In this document: positions 8,710 to 18,064 of the stretch, piece by piece
Layout: the number at the start of each line of letters is the position of its first letter
Position numbering within the stretch: position 1 is the stretch's first letter
Assembly: GCA_050184585.1 (NCBI GenBank)
Contig: JBFXAF010000002.1
Coordinates: 248,001 to 312,000 of the forward strand
Length of the DNA stretch: 64,000 nucleotides
Direction: 5' to 3'
DNA from: JBFXAF01 sp050184585
Lineage (GTDB): Bacteria > Pseudomonadota > Alphaproteobacteria > Rhizobiales > Rhizobiaceae
Translations under genes and position numbers: made by a program
Notes under the pieces: generated by a model
Seen by the model: the letters and a program-made list of their open reading frames with translations, nothing else
Database searches by the model: none
Told to the model about the DNA's origin: nothing

Positions 8710-9090
8710 TCAGTTCGTGGCGATGCGGGTCCAGCGGACGGAGCGGCAGAGCAGCCCGCCGACGATGCAGCCTCGGCTCACAAGGCTCGAATCGCCGACC
8801 TCGATTTCCACCGAGAAGGTCATGTCGCGCTGCGGGTCGAAGGCGCTGCCGCGCAGCGTCGTTTCCGACGCCGGACTGACCGACATGATCAGCCTGTCGC
8901 CGACCGCTTCGCCGCCGCTGGTGTCGCCGATCCAGGTATTGACGGCGCAGAAGTCCGACCCGCATTGCGCGATGCGCACCTGCGCGTTGCCGTCGCCGCG
9001 CATCCAGAGGCCGCTCGGATCGCCTGCCAGGGCGGGCGATGCCGCGACGATGATGCATGCCGTCGATGCGGCAATCCGAATGAACGACAT
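8710..9090 (-). CDS. DUF2147 family exported protein
   Basis: This 126-residue protein has a clear signal peptide (residues 1-22, SPALA before GDPSG). The mature part opens GLWMRGDGNAQVRIAQCG, the conserved start of DUF2147 proteins, and ends with a second Cys-containing segment (RGCIVGGLLCRSV). It is probably a small periplasmic beta-barrel, and four Cys residues could form disulphides. It stands alone on the minus strand, and its role is not known. Confidence 0.85.
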   Translation of the reverse strand: MSFIRIAASTACIIVAASPALAGDPSGLWMRGDGNAQVRIAQCGSDFCAVNTWIGDTSGGEAVGDRLIMSVSPASETTLRGSAFDPQRDMTFSVEIEVGDSSLVSRGCIVGGLLCRSVRWTRIATN

Positions 9091-9147
9091 GATCCCTCTC
9101 GCATGCTCCCGGCCTCCATGCAGCTACGACCGTGACAACCAAGAGTT

Positions 9148-9708
9148 TCAGTTGCGACCGATCAGCTTCGCGGCAAGGAAGCCGATCACGGCTGTCAACA
9201 GGCCCGCGCTCGTCGCATTGAGCGTCAGGAGCGCTGCATACTCCGCCTCCCCATAGACGTGGAAAGGCGCTCCGTATCGACCGTGCATGCCCATGAAAAC
9301 GGCGAGGCAGACGGCGACGAGTGCAAAGGACAGCAGCCGTTCCGCCGGACGGAAGAGGATTGCCGCGAGCAGCGCGCAGGGGATCAGGAACGCCTCGACC
9401 GCCGAGGCGACGCCAAAGGCCTTGGCCGTCAACGCGGTGTTGGCCACGCCGGCGACAACCAGCAGCGCCCTCCCCGCGCGTGTGTTCCGCCGCATCACGG
9501 CCGGCACGGCTGCGAAGAAGGGCGTCGACAGGAAGGTGTAGTAGGACGGCCAGATCTGCGGCCCGGCGGCCCACCAGACATAGAGCGGATAGAAGGGCTG
9601 ATTCCAGACGACGATCAGCGCGACGAAATTTGCCAGCGACGCCTGCGGGTCGTCATGCGTCCAGTAGCCGCGCAGGCGCTGCCAGGCCGGGGCCACCGCG
9701 TCAGCCAT
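9148..9708 (-). CDS. Membrane protein, last gene of the DUF1295/Cfa operon
   Basis: This 186-residue protein has about five predicted membrane segments and no motif I recognise. Its start codon overlaps the end of the Cfa-like methyltransferase gene by 8 bases, so it is translated with it and probably shares its process (membrane lipid modification). The Trp/Tyr-rich segment WAAGPQIWPSYYTF may be useful as a family marker. Function unknown. Confidence 0.75.
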   Translation of the reverse strand: MADAVAPAWQRLRGYWTHDDPQASLANFVALIVVWNQPFYPLYVWWAAGPQIWPSYYTFLSTPFFAAVPAVMRRNTRAGRALLVVAGVANTALTAKAFGVASAVEAFLIPCALLAAILFRPAERLLSFALVAVCLAVFMGMHGRYGAPFHVYGEAEYAALLTLNATSAGLLTAVIGFLAAKLIGRN

Positions 9709-10726
9709 GAACCGGGCTTAGCCGGTAGTGGCTGACTCCCCATTCCTCGCCGCCCGCATGGCCGAACAGGCCGGCCGTCGCGAGGAAGAACAGCCGCCAG
9801 CGCCGACGCCAGAGCGGCGCTTCGCTTCCATAGACCTCACCGAGAATGCGGTCGATTGCCGGCCGGTTGGCGTCGAAGTTTTCGAGCCAGAGCTCGGCGG
9901 TCCGTCGATAGTGCCATCCGTTCCAGTGCCACTCCTTCTCCACTTCGAAGAAGTCGGGAAACCGTCGCATCAGGCCTTTGCCCGGCATGATGCCGCCGGT
10001 GAAGAAATGCCGGGCGATCCAGTCGGACCGGTCGCGGTGGTCGAAACGATAGGAGCGGCTGTGGTGGGTGAAGACGTGGATCATCGCGCAGCCGTTCACC
10101 TCAAGCCAGCCGCGCATGCGCTCGAGAAGCGTGCGCCAGTTCGCCATGTGCTCGAACATCTCGACCGAGACGATGCGATCGAAGCGGCCGGAGGCCTCGA
10201 ACACGTTCATGTCGGCGGTGATCACTGAAAGGTTCTTCAGCTTCCGCGCGCCGGCTTCGGCCTCGATGTGCTCGCGCTGCGGCCGCGAGTTCGAAACCGC
10301 CACGATCTCGGCGTTTGGAAACCGCTCGGCCATGAAGAGCGACAGCGATCCCCAGCCGCATCCGAGCTCGAGGATGCGCTGTCCGTCCGCGAGAGCGGCA
10401 TGCGCGACGGTTTCCTCGAGCGCCGCCAGTTCGGCCTCCGCCAGCGTTTCATTCCCCTTGGGAAAGAGGCACGAGGAGTACTTGCGGCGCGGCCCGAGCG
10501 CCAGCGCGAAGAACTCGGGCGGCAGTTCGTAATGCTGCTCGTTGGCCGCATCGGCATGTTCGGCGATCGGGAATGCCGTCATCGTCCGCGCGAACGCTTC
10601 TTCCTCCGCCTCCGGGGTCGACGCGAGGTTTCGCCGTGTCCGGCCGACGAGCAAGCCGATTCCCAGGCGCGTGATCGGGTCGGGCAGCGGGGTCGCCTCG
10701 ACCAGGCGGATGGCAGGTCCGATCAT
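9701..10726 (-). CDS. Cyclopropane-fatty-acid synthase-like SAM methyltransferase
   Basis: This 341-residue protein belongs to the Cfa/mycolic-acid methyltransferase family, which methylates unsaturated acyl chains in phospholipids. SAM-binding motif I is ILELGCGWGSLSLFMAERF (about residues 118-136). EMFEHMANW and FFTGGIMPG match conserved Cfa segments. It lacks most of the ~100-residue N-terminal domain of E. coli Cfa, so it is a short form. The chosen ATG at 10726 is preceded by TTGAGGGA and lies 7 bases after the DUF1295 stop. The order DUF1295, methyltransferase, membrane protein suggests an acyl-chain modification operon, possibly branched or furan fatty acids; that last point is speculation. 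Confidence 0.86.
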   Translation of the reverse strand: MIGPAIRLVEATPLPDPITRLGIGLLVGRTRRNLASTPEAEEEAFARTMTAFPIAEHADAANEQHYELPPEFFALALGPRRKYSSCLFPKGNETLAEAELAALEETVAHAALADGQRILELGCGWGSLSLFMAERFPNAEIVAVSNSRPQREHIEAEAGARKLKNLSVITADMNVFEASGRFDRIVSVEMFEHMANWRTLLERMRGWLEVNGCAMIHVFTHHSRSYRFDHRDRSDWIARHFFTGGIMPGKGLMRRFPDFFEVEKEWHWNGWHYRRTAELWLENFDANRPAIDRILGEVYGSEAPLWRRRWRLFFLATAGLFGHAGGEEWGVSHYRLSPVHG

Positions 10727-10733
10727 GTATCCC

Positions 10734-11540
10734 TCAAACGCTTCTCGGAGGTCCCGGCCAGAACGCGTTGACTCGCGCCTGATAGACGCGGAAGGCATCG
10801 CCGCGTGATCGCAGCATGTGCTCTTCCAGCGGCGGGATGCCAGAGACGTGAACCAGCAGCCAGTACATGACGGCCGGGGCGCCGAGCGCGGCCCAGCCCC
10901 ACGGATAAGCCCATGAGAGTTCGATCGCGATGACGGGATAGGCCAGCCATCCGAGCCATTCGAAAAAATAGTTCGGGTGCCGCGACCAGGCCCACAGGCC
11001 GACGTCGCAGACCTTGCCCTTGTTCGCCGGTTTACTGGCGAAGGCGCGCAACTGCCGGTCGGCGATTCCCTCCCCCGCGATGGCGGTGACCAGGATCAGC
11101 ACGCCGATCCAGTCGGCGATTCGAATGTCGGGCGCCGGGTTGTGGCCGGCGGCGCCGATCGCAACCACCAGCGGGATGGCGCATGCCGCCTGTATCTGCA
11201 GAAAGAGGAACAGGCGCGTCCGCCAGCTATTGCCCCACTGCTTGCGCAACTGGGCGTAGCGGGGGTCGTCGCCGCCTTCCAGCGTCCGAGACACGATGTG
11301 GAGGCCGAGCCGCAGTGACCAGATCGCCGCCAGCGCAGCGACCAGCCAGGTTCGGGTCGCATCCTGCTGCCATCCGCCCACCGGAGCGAAGGCGACCGCC
11401 ACGCCGCAGACGCCCACGGCGAAGGTCCAGGTCGCATCGACCCAGCCCGACTTGCCGGTGCGCACGGCAAGCCACCAGCCGAAGGCCATGAAGGCCGACA
11501 GAGCCACTGCGATAGCCAGCAAATGGACGATCAAGAGCAA
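10734..11540 (-). CDS. DUF1295 / steroid 5-alpha-reductase-like membrane protein
   Basis: This 268-residue protein has about seven membrane segments. The C-terminal half has the signature of the 5-alpha-reductase/isoprenylcysteine-methyltransferase-like fold: GLWAWSRHPNYFFEWLGW (about 186-203) and PPLEEHMLRSRGDAFRVY near the end. Members reduce or methylate lipid substrates using cofactors bound from the cytoplasmic side. It is the first gene of the operon with the Cfa-like methyltransferase and is divergent from hemB, with 161 bases between for both promoters. The substrate is unknown; the link to a lipid-modifying methyltransferase suggests an acyl chain. Confidence 0.85.
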   Translation of the reverse strand: MLLIVHLLAIAVALSAFMAFGWWLAVRTGKSGWVDATWTFAVGVCGVAVAFAPVGGWQQDATRTWLVAALAAIWSLRLGLHIVSRTLEGGDDPRYAQLRKQWGNSWRTRLFLFLQIQAACAIPLVVAIGAAGHNPAPDIRIADWIGVLILVTAIAGEGIADRQLRAFASKPANKGKVCDVGLWAWSRHPNYFFEWLGWLAYPVIAIELSWAYPWGWAALGAPAVMYWLLVHVSGIPPLEEHMLRSRGDAFRVYQARVNAFWPGPPRSV

Positions 11541-11701
11541 GCCATGGCCCCGTCCGCAACGCGTATCCTGTCAGAGGATACGAGCAGGACCCCCTCAGGG
11601 TTTCAAGACGGCGTTCCAGGTCATCGCCTGGCGACCGGGCGCCGCCTTGGTCGTCCCGCGCGCGACGTGATATGGGAAGCCGGGTTCCAGAGAGGATTGC
11701 C

Positions 11702-12732
<1,031 letters not shown>

Positions 12733-12733
<1 letters not shown>

Positions 12734-13077
12734 TGGGTAAACGTTTTTTCATCGCAGCGGCCGGCCTCTGCGGCGCGGCTGGCGTTGGCCTGTCAGCGAT
12801 GGCGGCTCATGTCGGTGGAGGAAATGTCGGCGTCGCGGCGAACTTCCTGCTGTTTCACGCGCCGGTCGTCCTGTCGATCGGGCTGCTCGGCGAGAGCCGC
12901 CGCGCGCTGGACATCGCGGCCTTCGTGCTCCTCGCCGGGGTCATCCTGTTCTGCGGCGACCTGCTGGCCCGCCAGTATCTGGGCGGCGTCGCAGGGCTGC
13001 CGCTCGCACCCACAGGCGGCATGCTGATGATCGCCGGCTGGCTGGGGATTGCCGTCGCGGGAGCCTTGAAACGCTGA
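12733..13077 (+). CDS. DUF423 family small membrane protein
   Basis: This 114-residue protein has four hydrophobic helices and the DUF423 pattern (GLSAMAAHV near the start, APTGGMLMIAGW near the end). Its ATG shares one base with the hemB stop codon, so translation is coupled. DUF423 proteins are widespread inner-membrane proteins (YwdK type) without an established function. Confidence 0.85.
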
Positions 13078-13147
13078 TAACCCACTGGCCCGCTGGACCT
13101 TTTTTGAACGAGCGCCAGATCAGACACGGCCAACGGGGACCCCGCGC

Positions 13148-13651
13148 ATGACCATCGTCACCGTCAACGACAGGATGCAGAAGGGCTACCGCTACGAGAT
13201 CACCGCGCCGGCTGGCCGCAACTTTTCGCCTGAGTTCCAGCCGGACCTCACGCCGAAGGACATGCTCGAGCTCGGCGTCTTCGGCGGGAAGTACATGAAC
13301 GATTGCAAGGCGGAATTCCCGAAGAGCTGGTTCGAGAAGGCCAAGCTCTCGCCCGAACGAAAGGACCCCAAACTCAATTTCTTCAAGGTCGACGCCAGCC
13401 AGCCGCTGTCGGTCTGGCGGAAGAAGGGCTGGATCTTCGAGGACGATCCGCGCGGCTGGTTCCAATGGTACTGCCGCTACCACATGGGCCGCCGGCTGGA
13501 GGACGAGGACGAGCGCCAGATCAAGCGCTGGAAGGCGATCCGCCGCCACATCGGCCAGATCAGGGCAAACTGCGAGCGCGGCGACATTTTCTGCCGCCCG
13601 CGCCAGCGCCAGGCGCTGCTGCACTGGGCCTATGACAGCCGTAAGATCTGA
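13148..13651 (+). CDS. Conserved hypothetical protein
   Basis: This 167-residue soluble protein is rich in charged and aromatic residues. It begins MTIVTVNDRMQKGYRYEIT and has a dense Trp/Arg central part (DPRGWFQWYCRYHMGRR, about 100-116) and a tail RPRQRQALLHWAYDSRK. This kind of protein is highly conserved in bacteria and also in fungi, judging from memory, but no function is known to me. The Cys/Trp/Arg-rich core could bind nucleic acid or metal; that is a guess. It is a separate unit after DUF423, 70 bases downstream. Confidence 0.8.
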   Translation: MTIVTVNDRMQKGYRYEITAPAGRNFSPEFQPDLTPKDMLELGVFGGKYMNDCKAEFPKSWFEKAKLSPERKDPKLNFFKVDASQPLSVWRKKGWIFEDDPRGWFQWYCRYHMGRRLEDEDERQIKRWKAIRRHIGQIRANCERGDIFCRPRQRQALLHWAYDSRKI

Positions 13652-13836
13652 TGCACGACTCGTCCCGCGCTCGCGCCGGGGGTGGATGGATTTTTCGTCG
13701 TTTCCTAAAACGGCCGAATACTTCTCCAGCCATTTCAGCAGCTTGCGAGCTTTCGGCGCCAATGGAGGCCGGTTTTTGTTCACAGCCCGTGTTCCGCTCC
13801 GTTCCCGGCGGAAAATCCCGCCGCGACGACCCGGTG

Positions 13837-14718
13837 TCAGACGTATTTTCGCCAATCGTGCTCTTCCCTGAAGCCGAGCACCTCGCGCGCCTTGCGATTC
13901 GACAGCGGCGCCTCGCGCTCGCCCATCTTTCTCATGATCGGAACCGACGGACACCACCGCTTCAGGAACGCTTCGGTCGGTTCGTCGGCGGTGATGGTGT
14001 CGTTGACCGCATTGAAGACCTGGTAGCCCAGCCCGTCCTTTCCGAGGCAGAGATGGACGATCTGGCCGAGGTCGCGGGCGTCGATGTAGCTCCAGGCGTT
14101 GCGCTTGCGCGAGAGGGGCTCGGCGACGAAGCCGGGGAAGCGGTCATATTCGTGAGGCTCGATGACGTTGCCGATCCTCAGCGCATAGATGTCCGTCCCG
14201 AAGCGCATGGCGAAGGCCCGCGCCGTCTTCTCGTTGACCACCTTGGAGAGCCCGTAGGAATCCATCGGGTCGACGTCGTAGTCCTCTTCGAGGGGAAACG
14301 AATGGAAGTCCCTGTCGCCCTCCGCGAAGCAGACTCCGTAGGTCGTCTCGGAAGAGGCGATGACCACCTTGCGGATGCCGAGCTTCATCGCCGCCTCGAT
14401 GACGTTGTAGGTGCTGACCACGTTGGCGGCGAAGGTCGCGTTGTCGGGCTGGAGCAGCACGCGCGGCACCGCGGCGAAATGCACGACCGCGTCGACCGGC
14501 GCCGGCCCCATGCCCGTATCGAAGCCCTCGAATCCGAAATGCATCGACAGCGCATTGAACACCTGCCCGCTGTCGGTCACGTCGGTGATGAGCGTGTTGA
14601 CGCCTGGACAATCGAGCGGCTTCAGGTCGAGGTTGAGGATCTCGTGGCCCCTGGCCTTCAGCCACGGCACCACATGGCGGCCGGCCTTGCCGGACCCGCC
14701 GGTAAAAACGATGCGCAC
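13837..14718 (-). CDS. NAD-dependent epimerase/dehydratase family protein
   Basis: This 293-residue extended SDR enzyme has the nucleotide-binding loop TGGSGKAG at residues 6-13, a Ser/Thr site ASSETTYG at about 121-128, and the catalytic YGLSK at about 155-159. The family covers sugar-nucleotide epimerases and uronate dehydrogenases; the substrate cannot be read here. The start is GTG at 14718, preceded by AAGGAG at a good distance; the in-register ATG two bases earlier belongs to another frame. The Shine-Dalgarno lies inside a hairpin (separate entry). It follows sthA on the same strand with a 69-base gap. Confidence 0.85.
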   Translation of the reverse strand: MRIVFTGGSGKAGRHVVPWLKARGHEILNLDLKPLDCPGVNTLITDVTDSGQVFNALSMHFGFEGFDTGMGPAPVDAVVHFAAVPRVLLQPDNATFAANVVSTYNVIEAAMKLGIRKVVIASSETTYGVCFAEGDRDFHSFPLEEDYDVDPMDSYGLSKVVNEKTARAFAMRFGTDIYALRIGNVIEPHEYDRFPGFVAEPLSRKRNAWSYIDARDLGQIVHLCLGKDGLGYQVFNAVNDTITADEPTEAFLKRWCPSVPIMRKMGEREAPLSNRKAREVLGFREEHDWRKYV

Positions 14719-14724
14719 ATCAAG

Positions 14725-14745
14725 CTCCTTCGCGATTCGAAGGAG
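14725..14745 (-). promoter_or_regulatory. Hairpin that sequesters the epimerase ribosome-binding site
   Basis: On the minus strand CTCCTTCG and CGAAGGAG form a perfect 8-bp stem with a 5-base loop. The 3' arm is the Shine-Dalgarno of the gene starting at 14718, so folding would hide it. It could instead be chance or a weak terminator for sthA. Confidence 0.45.
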
Positions 14746-14787
14746 TATTAGTCTGACAAATCACCTGCGTCGAGCAGCCGCCAGCGC

Positions 14788-16179
14788 CTACCCCCGACCC
14801 ATCCTGTTCCATGCATCCAGGCCGGCGATCTTGTAGGCCTCGGCGAGCGTCGGATAGTTGAAGGTGTTCTCCACGAAGAAATCCACGGTGCCGCCGAGAT
14901 TGATGACGGCCTGGCCGATGTGGATCAGTTCGGTCGCGCCCTCGCCGACGATCGCCGCGCCGAGCAGGCGGCGGTTCTCGCAGGAGAAGATCAGTTTCAG
15001 AAAACCCTTGTCGACGCCCATGATGTGGCCGCGCGAGGTTTCGCGGAAACGCGCGATGCCGCATTCGTAGGCGATGCCGGTCTTGTGCACCTCCTCCTCG
15101 GACTGGCCGACGGTGGAAATCTCCGGCACGGCGTAGATGCCGTAGGGGAAGGTCTCCGGCGCGGGCGGCAGCGGCATGCCGAAGGCATGGCAGGCGGCGA
15201 CGCGCCCCTGCTCCATCGAAGTCGATGCAAGCGACGGGAATCCGATCACGTCCCCGGCGGCATAGATGTGCGGCACGCTGGTCTGGAAGGTCTTTGGATC
15301 GACCTTGAGCCTGCCGCGGGAATCCGACTCGATGCCGACTACGTCGAGGCCGAGAGAGTCGATGTTGCCGGTCCGGCCGGCGGCATAGAGCAGGATCTCG
15401 GAGCGGATTGCGCGGCCGTCCTCCAGCATCACCTCGGCGCAATCGGGCTTCGACGCGATCGACCTGATCGGCGTGCCCAGCCTAATCGCCATGCCGCGGT
15501 CGCGCATTTGGTGGACGAAATCGTCGACGATCTCGCGGTCGACGAAGTCGAGGATCGACTGCCGCGCCTCGACCAGCGTCACCGGCACGTCGAGCGCAGA
15601 GAAGATGGTCGCGTATTCGACGCCGATCACGCCGCCGCCAATGACGATCAGGCTGCGCGGCAGGCGGCCGAGTTCGAGAATCTCGTCGCTGTCGAATATC
15701 CGAGTCCTGTCGAAGGGCACGTCCGCCGGCCGGTGTGGGCGGGTGCCGACGGCGATCAGCGCGTGGTCGAAGGTCACCTCGCTGGTCTCCCCCGCGTCCG
15801 TGGTCAGGCTGACCTTGTGGCCGTCGACGAAACGGGCGGCGGCGCGCAGGCTCCTGACCGTGTTGCGCATGAACTGGTGCTGCAGCACCTCGACCTCGTG
15901 GTCGAGCGTCTTGTGCAGCCGTTCCACGATGTCGGCCACTGAAATGTCCTGCTTGACCCGGTAGCCGCGGCCGTAGAAGCCGCGCTCGCGGAAACCGGAG
16001 AGGTTGAGCACCGTCTCGCGGATCGTCTTGGACGGGATCGTGCCGGTGTGCACGGACACGCCGCCGAGCCGCCTGCCCTTGTCGACCACCAGAACCGACT
16101 TTCCGAGCTTCGCCGACTGGACGGCGGCGCGGCGGCCGGACGGGCCGCTGCCGATGACCAGCATGTCGTAGTGCTGCAT
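14788..16179 (-). CDS. sthA: Soluble pyridine nucleotide transhydrogenase
   Basis: This 463-residue flavoprotein passes hydride between NADPH and NAD+ in the cytosol. An FAD-binding GxGxxG (VIGSGPSGRRAA) lies near residue 10, and an NAD(P)-binding GGGVIGVEYA at about 178-187. The segment that holds the redox Cys pair in lipoamide dehydrogenase and glutathione reductase reads GGVSVHTGTIPSK, without Cys. That absence is normal for SthA and identifies it. The ATG at 16179 has GGGGAACGAG upstream; a TTG four codons earlier is less likely. Confidence 0.93.
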   Translation of the reverse strand: MQHYDMLVIGSGPSGRRAAVQSAKLGKSVLVVDKGRRLGGVSVHTGTIPSKTIRETVLNLSGFRERGFYGRGYRVKQDISVADIVERLHKTLDHEVEVLQHQFMRNTVRSLRAAARFVDGHKVSLTTDAGETSEVTFDHALIAVGTRPHRPADVPFDRTRIFDSDEILELGRLPRSLIVIGGGVIGVEYATIFSALDVPVTLVEARQSILDFVDREIVDDFVHQMRDRGMAIRLGTPIRSIASKPDCAEVMLEDGRAIRSEILLYAAGRTGNIDSLGLDVVGIESDSRGRLKVDPKTFQTSVPHIYAAGDVIGFPSLASTSMEQGRVAACHAFGMPLPPAPETFPYGIYAVPEISTVGQSEEEVHKTGIAYECGIARFRETSRGHIMGVDKGFLKLIFSCENRRLLGAAIVGEGATELIHIGQAVINLGGTVDFFVENTFNYPTLAEAYKIAGLDAWNRMGRG

Positions 16180-16358
16180 CTCGTTCCCCAAGCGATCTCC
16201 CCTCCCGCCGGCCGCGCCGGCATGAGTTTCCCCCGAGTCGGAGCGAACACCATCCGGGCGCGGCGCTCAACGTGCGGAAGGGGTTATCCGCTTGATATTG
16301 GCTCCTCGATCCCCATCTCCATGTGACGGTTTTCGCACCGCGAAAGGAATGGCAGGGC

Positions 16359-16829
16359 ATGAACGCGCGCGCACTCGATGGCGAGATCATCGCGACAAGG
16401 CTGGACGACTGGCGCGCCTATGAGGGCGTGCGCAGCCGGCGCATCTTCGCCTTCCTGCTCGACTACCTTTTCGTCGGCCTGCTCTCGATCCCTTTCTTCG
16501 TGCTGGTGGCGCTGCTCGGCGTCATCACCCTCGGCGCCGGGTGGGCGCTGTTCGGCCTGATCTTCCCGGCGGTGGCGCTGGTCTATGTCTGGACCACGCT
16601 CGGCGGCCCGGCCCAGGCGACGACGGGCATGCGCATGATGGGGGTCCGGCTCGACCGGCTCGACGGCCAGCCGGTCGAAGGGGTCTTCGCGATCCTTCAC
16701 ACGGTGCTGTTCTGGGGCCTCAACGTCGTCGCGACGCCGCTGATCCTCGCCGCGTCGCTGGTCCTCGACCGCAAGCGCACCGTGCACGACCTGCTGCTCG
16801 GTACGGTGGTGACGCGGGCGGAGCGGTGA
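16359..16829 (+). CDS. RDD family membrane protein
   Basis: This 156-residue protein has three hydrophobic helices, with the Arg and Asp residues that name the RDD family in SRRIFAFLLDYLFVG and in TTGMRMMGVRL, and the C-terminal DRKRTVHDLLLGTVV. The ATG at 16359 follows AGGAATGGCAGGG; a GTG 36 bases upstream is less likely. It is divergent from sthA. RDD proteins are integral membrane proteins of mostly unknown transport function. Confidence 0.85.
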   Translation: MNARALDGEIIATRLDDWRAYEGVRSRRIFAFLLDYLFVGLLSIPFFVLVALLGVITLGAGWALFGLIFPAVALVYVWTTLGGPAQATTGMRMMGVRLDRLDGQPVEGVFAILHTVLFWGLNVVATPLILAASLVLDRKRTVHDLLLGTVVTRAER

Positions 16830-17127
16830 GGCGCAGCCTGCCGGGATCGCTCGCGTGACCCGGCACGCCTTGAAGCTGCCTTCCCCCGCTACGGACGACC
16901 GGCCCGCCGCCGGCGGCAATCGGCATCGGCGATTGTCGCCCGCCGGTGGTGAGGGTCGCCTGGCGCCGCGATCGGACAGCCGGGCAGTAGTCCATTTGGG
17001 TCATGTGGCATCCCGGCAACATCCGGCAAATAGCGGGCATGATCGCCGGGTGTGCGCTTTCAATCCGCTGCAACCGGTGCGATCAAGGTCAGGTGATGTA
17101 GGAACCTGCGGGAGGGTGGCCTTGCAG
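16830..17127. other. Spacer before the broken autotransporter
   Basis: This stretch of about 300 bases holds no gene I can support. Short G+C-rich inverted repeats occur (around 16905-16915) but no promoter stands out. It must contain the promoter of the autotransporter if that was ever expressed. Confidence 0.4.
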
Positions 17128-17999
17128 ATGGCACGCAACTTGCCCGAGAGGGCCTGGCAAGAACCCTGTCGCGCCTCGGCGCCAGTTCCGGCCTTGGAAT
17201 CGCGGCTCTGTGCCTCGCGCCTTCCCACGCCGCCGCCGACTGCGCCTTCACCACTACCGCGGATGCCGGCGCGGGTAGTTTCCGACAGTGCGTGGCTGAC
17301 GTCGATCCGAACAATATCGTTTCATCGGGGCGCGCTCCTGGCAGCACGGTCGGGCTGCTCGCCCCGGTCGTCATCGACAAGAACCTGACCATTGGCGGCA
17401 ACGTACCGTTCACGCTCACGAGCGGCGGCATTGCGTTGGATGTTACCGGATCGCGCATCCTCACCGTTGGCGACGCCGTGACAATCGAGACCACTGGGGT
17501 GTCTGCGCATGGCATTCGCTCACTCGCTGGCAATAGTACGATCCACTTTGCGGGCTCACTTTCGACAGTCGGTGTGGCAGCCATCGGAATTAATGCAGGT
17601 GGCGGTGGTAATCACATCAGCGTTAGCGGCGATGTCACGACCGATGGCGACAGTGCTGTAGGAGTTCGGGCTTTAGGTGCCGGAAACATCGTAGTCGTCA
17701 CTGGTCTTATCCGAACACGAGGACCGAACTCGGCAGCTGTCGGTATTGGCACCGATAGCTCCGTGTCTATGAGCGGTCGGGTCGAAGGACTAGGCGATAC
17801 GAATACAGCGATCATTATCGGCTCGGGAAGCACCGTTGAGATGTCCGGCTCACTGCTCATGAGCGGATCCAACGCGCAGGGTATCATTGCGGGGGCTGGC
17901 GGCAGCGATATTCTAGTCAGTGGTGATATTATTATTACAGGAGGAACGTTTTCATTAGGTATATTGACTGCTTCGGATGCGAATACTGTCGAGATCACA
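17128..17999 (+). pseudogene. Autotransporter, N-terminal fragment (signal peptide and passenger), broken
   Basis: In the frame that continues to 17999, a clear signal peptide is encoded at about 17154-17234 (RTLSRLGASSGLGIAALCL, cleavage after SHAA), then DCAFTTTADAGAGSFRQC and a Gly/Ser/Thr-rich beta-helical passenger. That frame has a stop at 17094 and no ATG, GTG or TTG before 17292, which is past the signal. The ATG at 17128 (MARNLPERAW) is one frame off, so a single-base frameshift near 17155-17160 is likely. The passenger is then cut at 17999 by the inserted element; read-through ends at a stop at 18042-18044. Third-position A/T is higher here than in neighbours. Restoring both lesions gives a protein of about 950 residues. 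A CTG start is an alternative to the frameshift. Confidence 0.75.
17992..17999. repeat. Target-site duplication, left copy (AGATCACA)
   Basis: This 8-base sequence flanks the left end of the element and is repeated exactly at 20212-20219. An 8-base duplication is the length known for IS1595-family transposition. Confidence 0.9.
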
Positions 18000-18023
18000 G
18001 GCAATTATCGGCTTGACGTACCA
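18000..18023 (+). repeat. Left terminal inverted repeat
   Basis: These 24 bases are perfectly complementary to 20188-20211. The inner part holds TTGACG, which doubles as a candidate -35 box for the transposase. Confidence 0.92.
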
Positions 18024-18042
18024 CACCTGACTTTGGTAGGTT
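18013..18042 (+). promoter_or_regulatory. Candidate transposase promoter
   Basis: TTGACG (18013-18018, inside the left inverted repeat) and TAGGTT (18037-18042) are separated by 18 bases and lie just upstream of the transposase start at 18065. The -10 match is only moderate. Confidence 0.45.
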
Positions 18043-18064
18043 AGCCTCAATGAAGGGGCTTCCC

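Noticed and set aside
13652..13836. Possible small gene or terminator pair after the hypothetical protein
   Set aside because: Short G+C hairpins and T runs occur but are not properly joined, and no frame has a ribosome site.
14788..16179. SthA read as a dihydrolipoamide dehydrogenase that lost its redox cysteines
   Set aside because: Absence of the Cys pair is the normal state of soluble transhydrogenases; all other motifs fit SthA.
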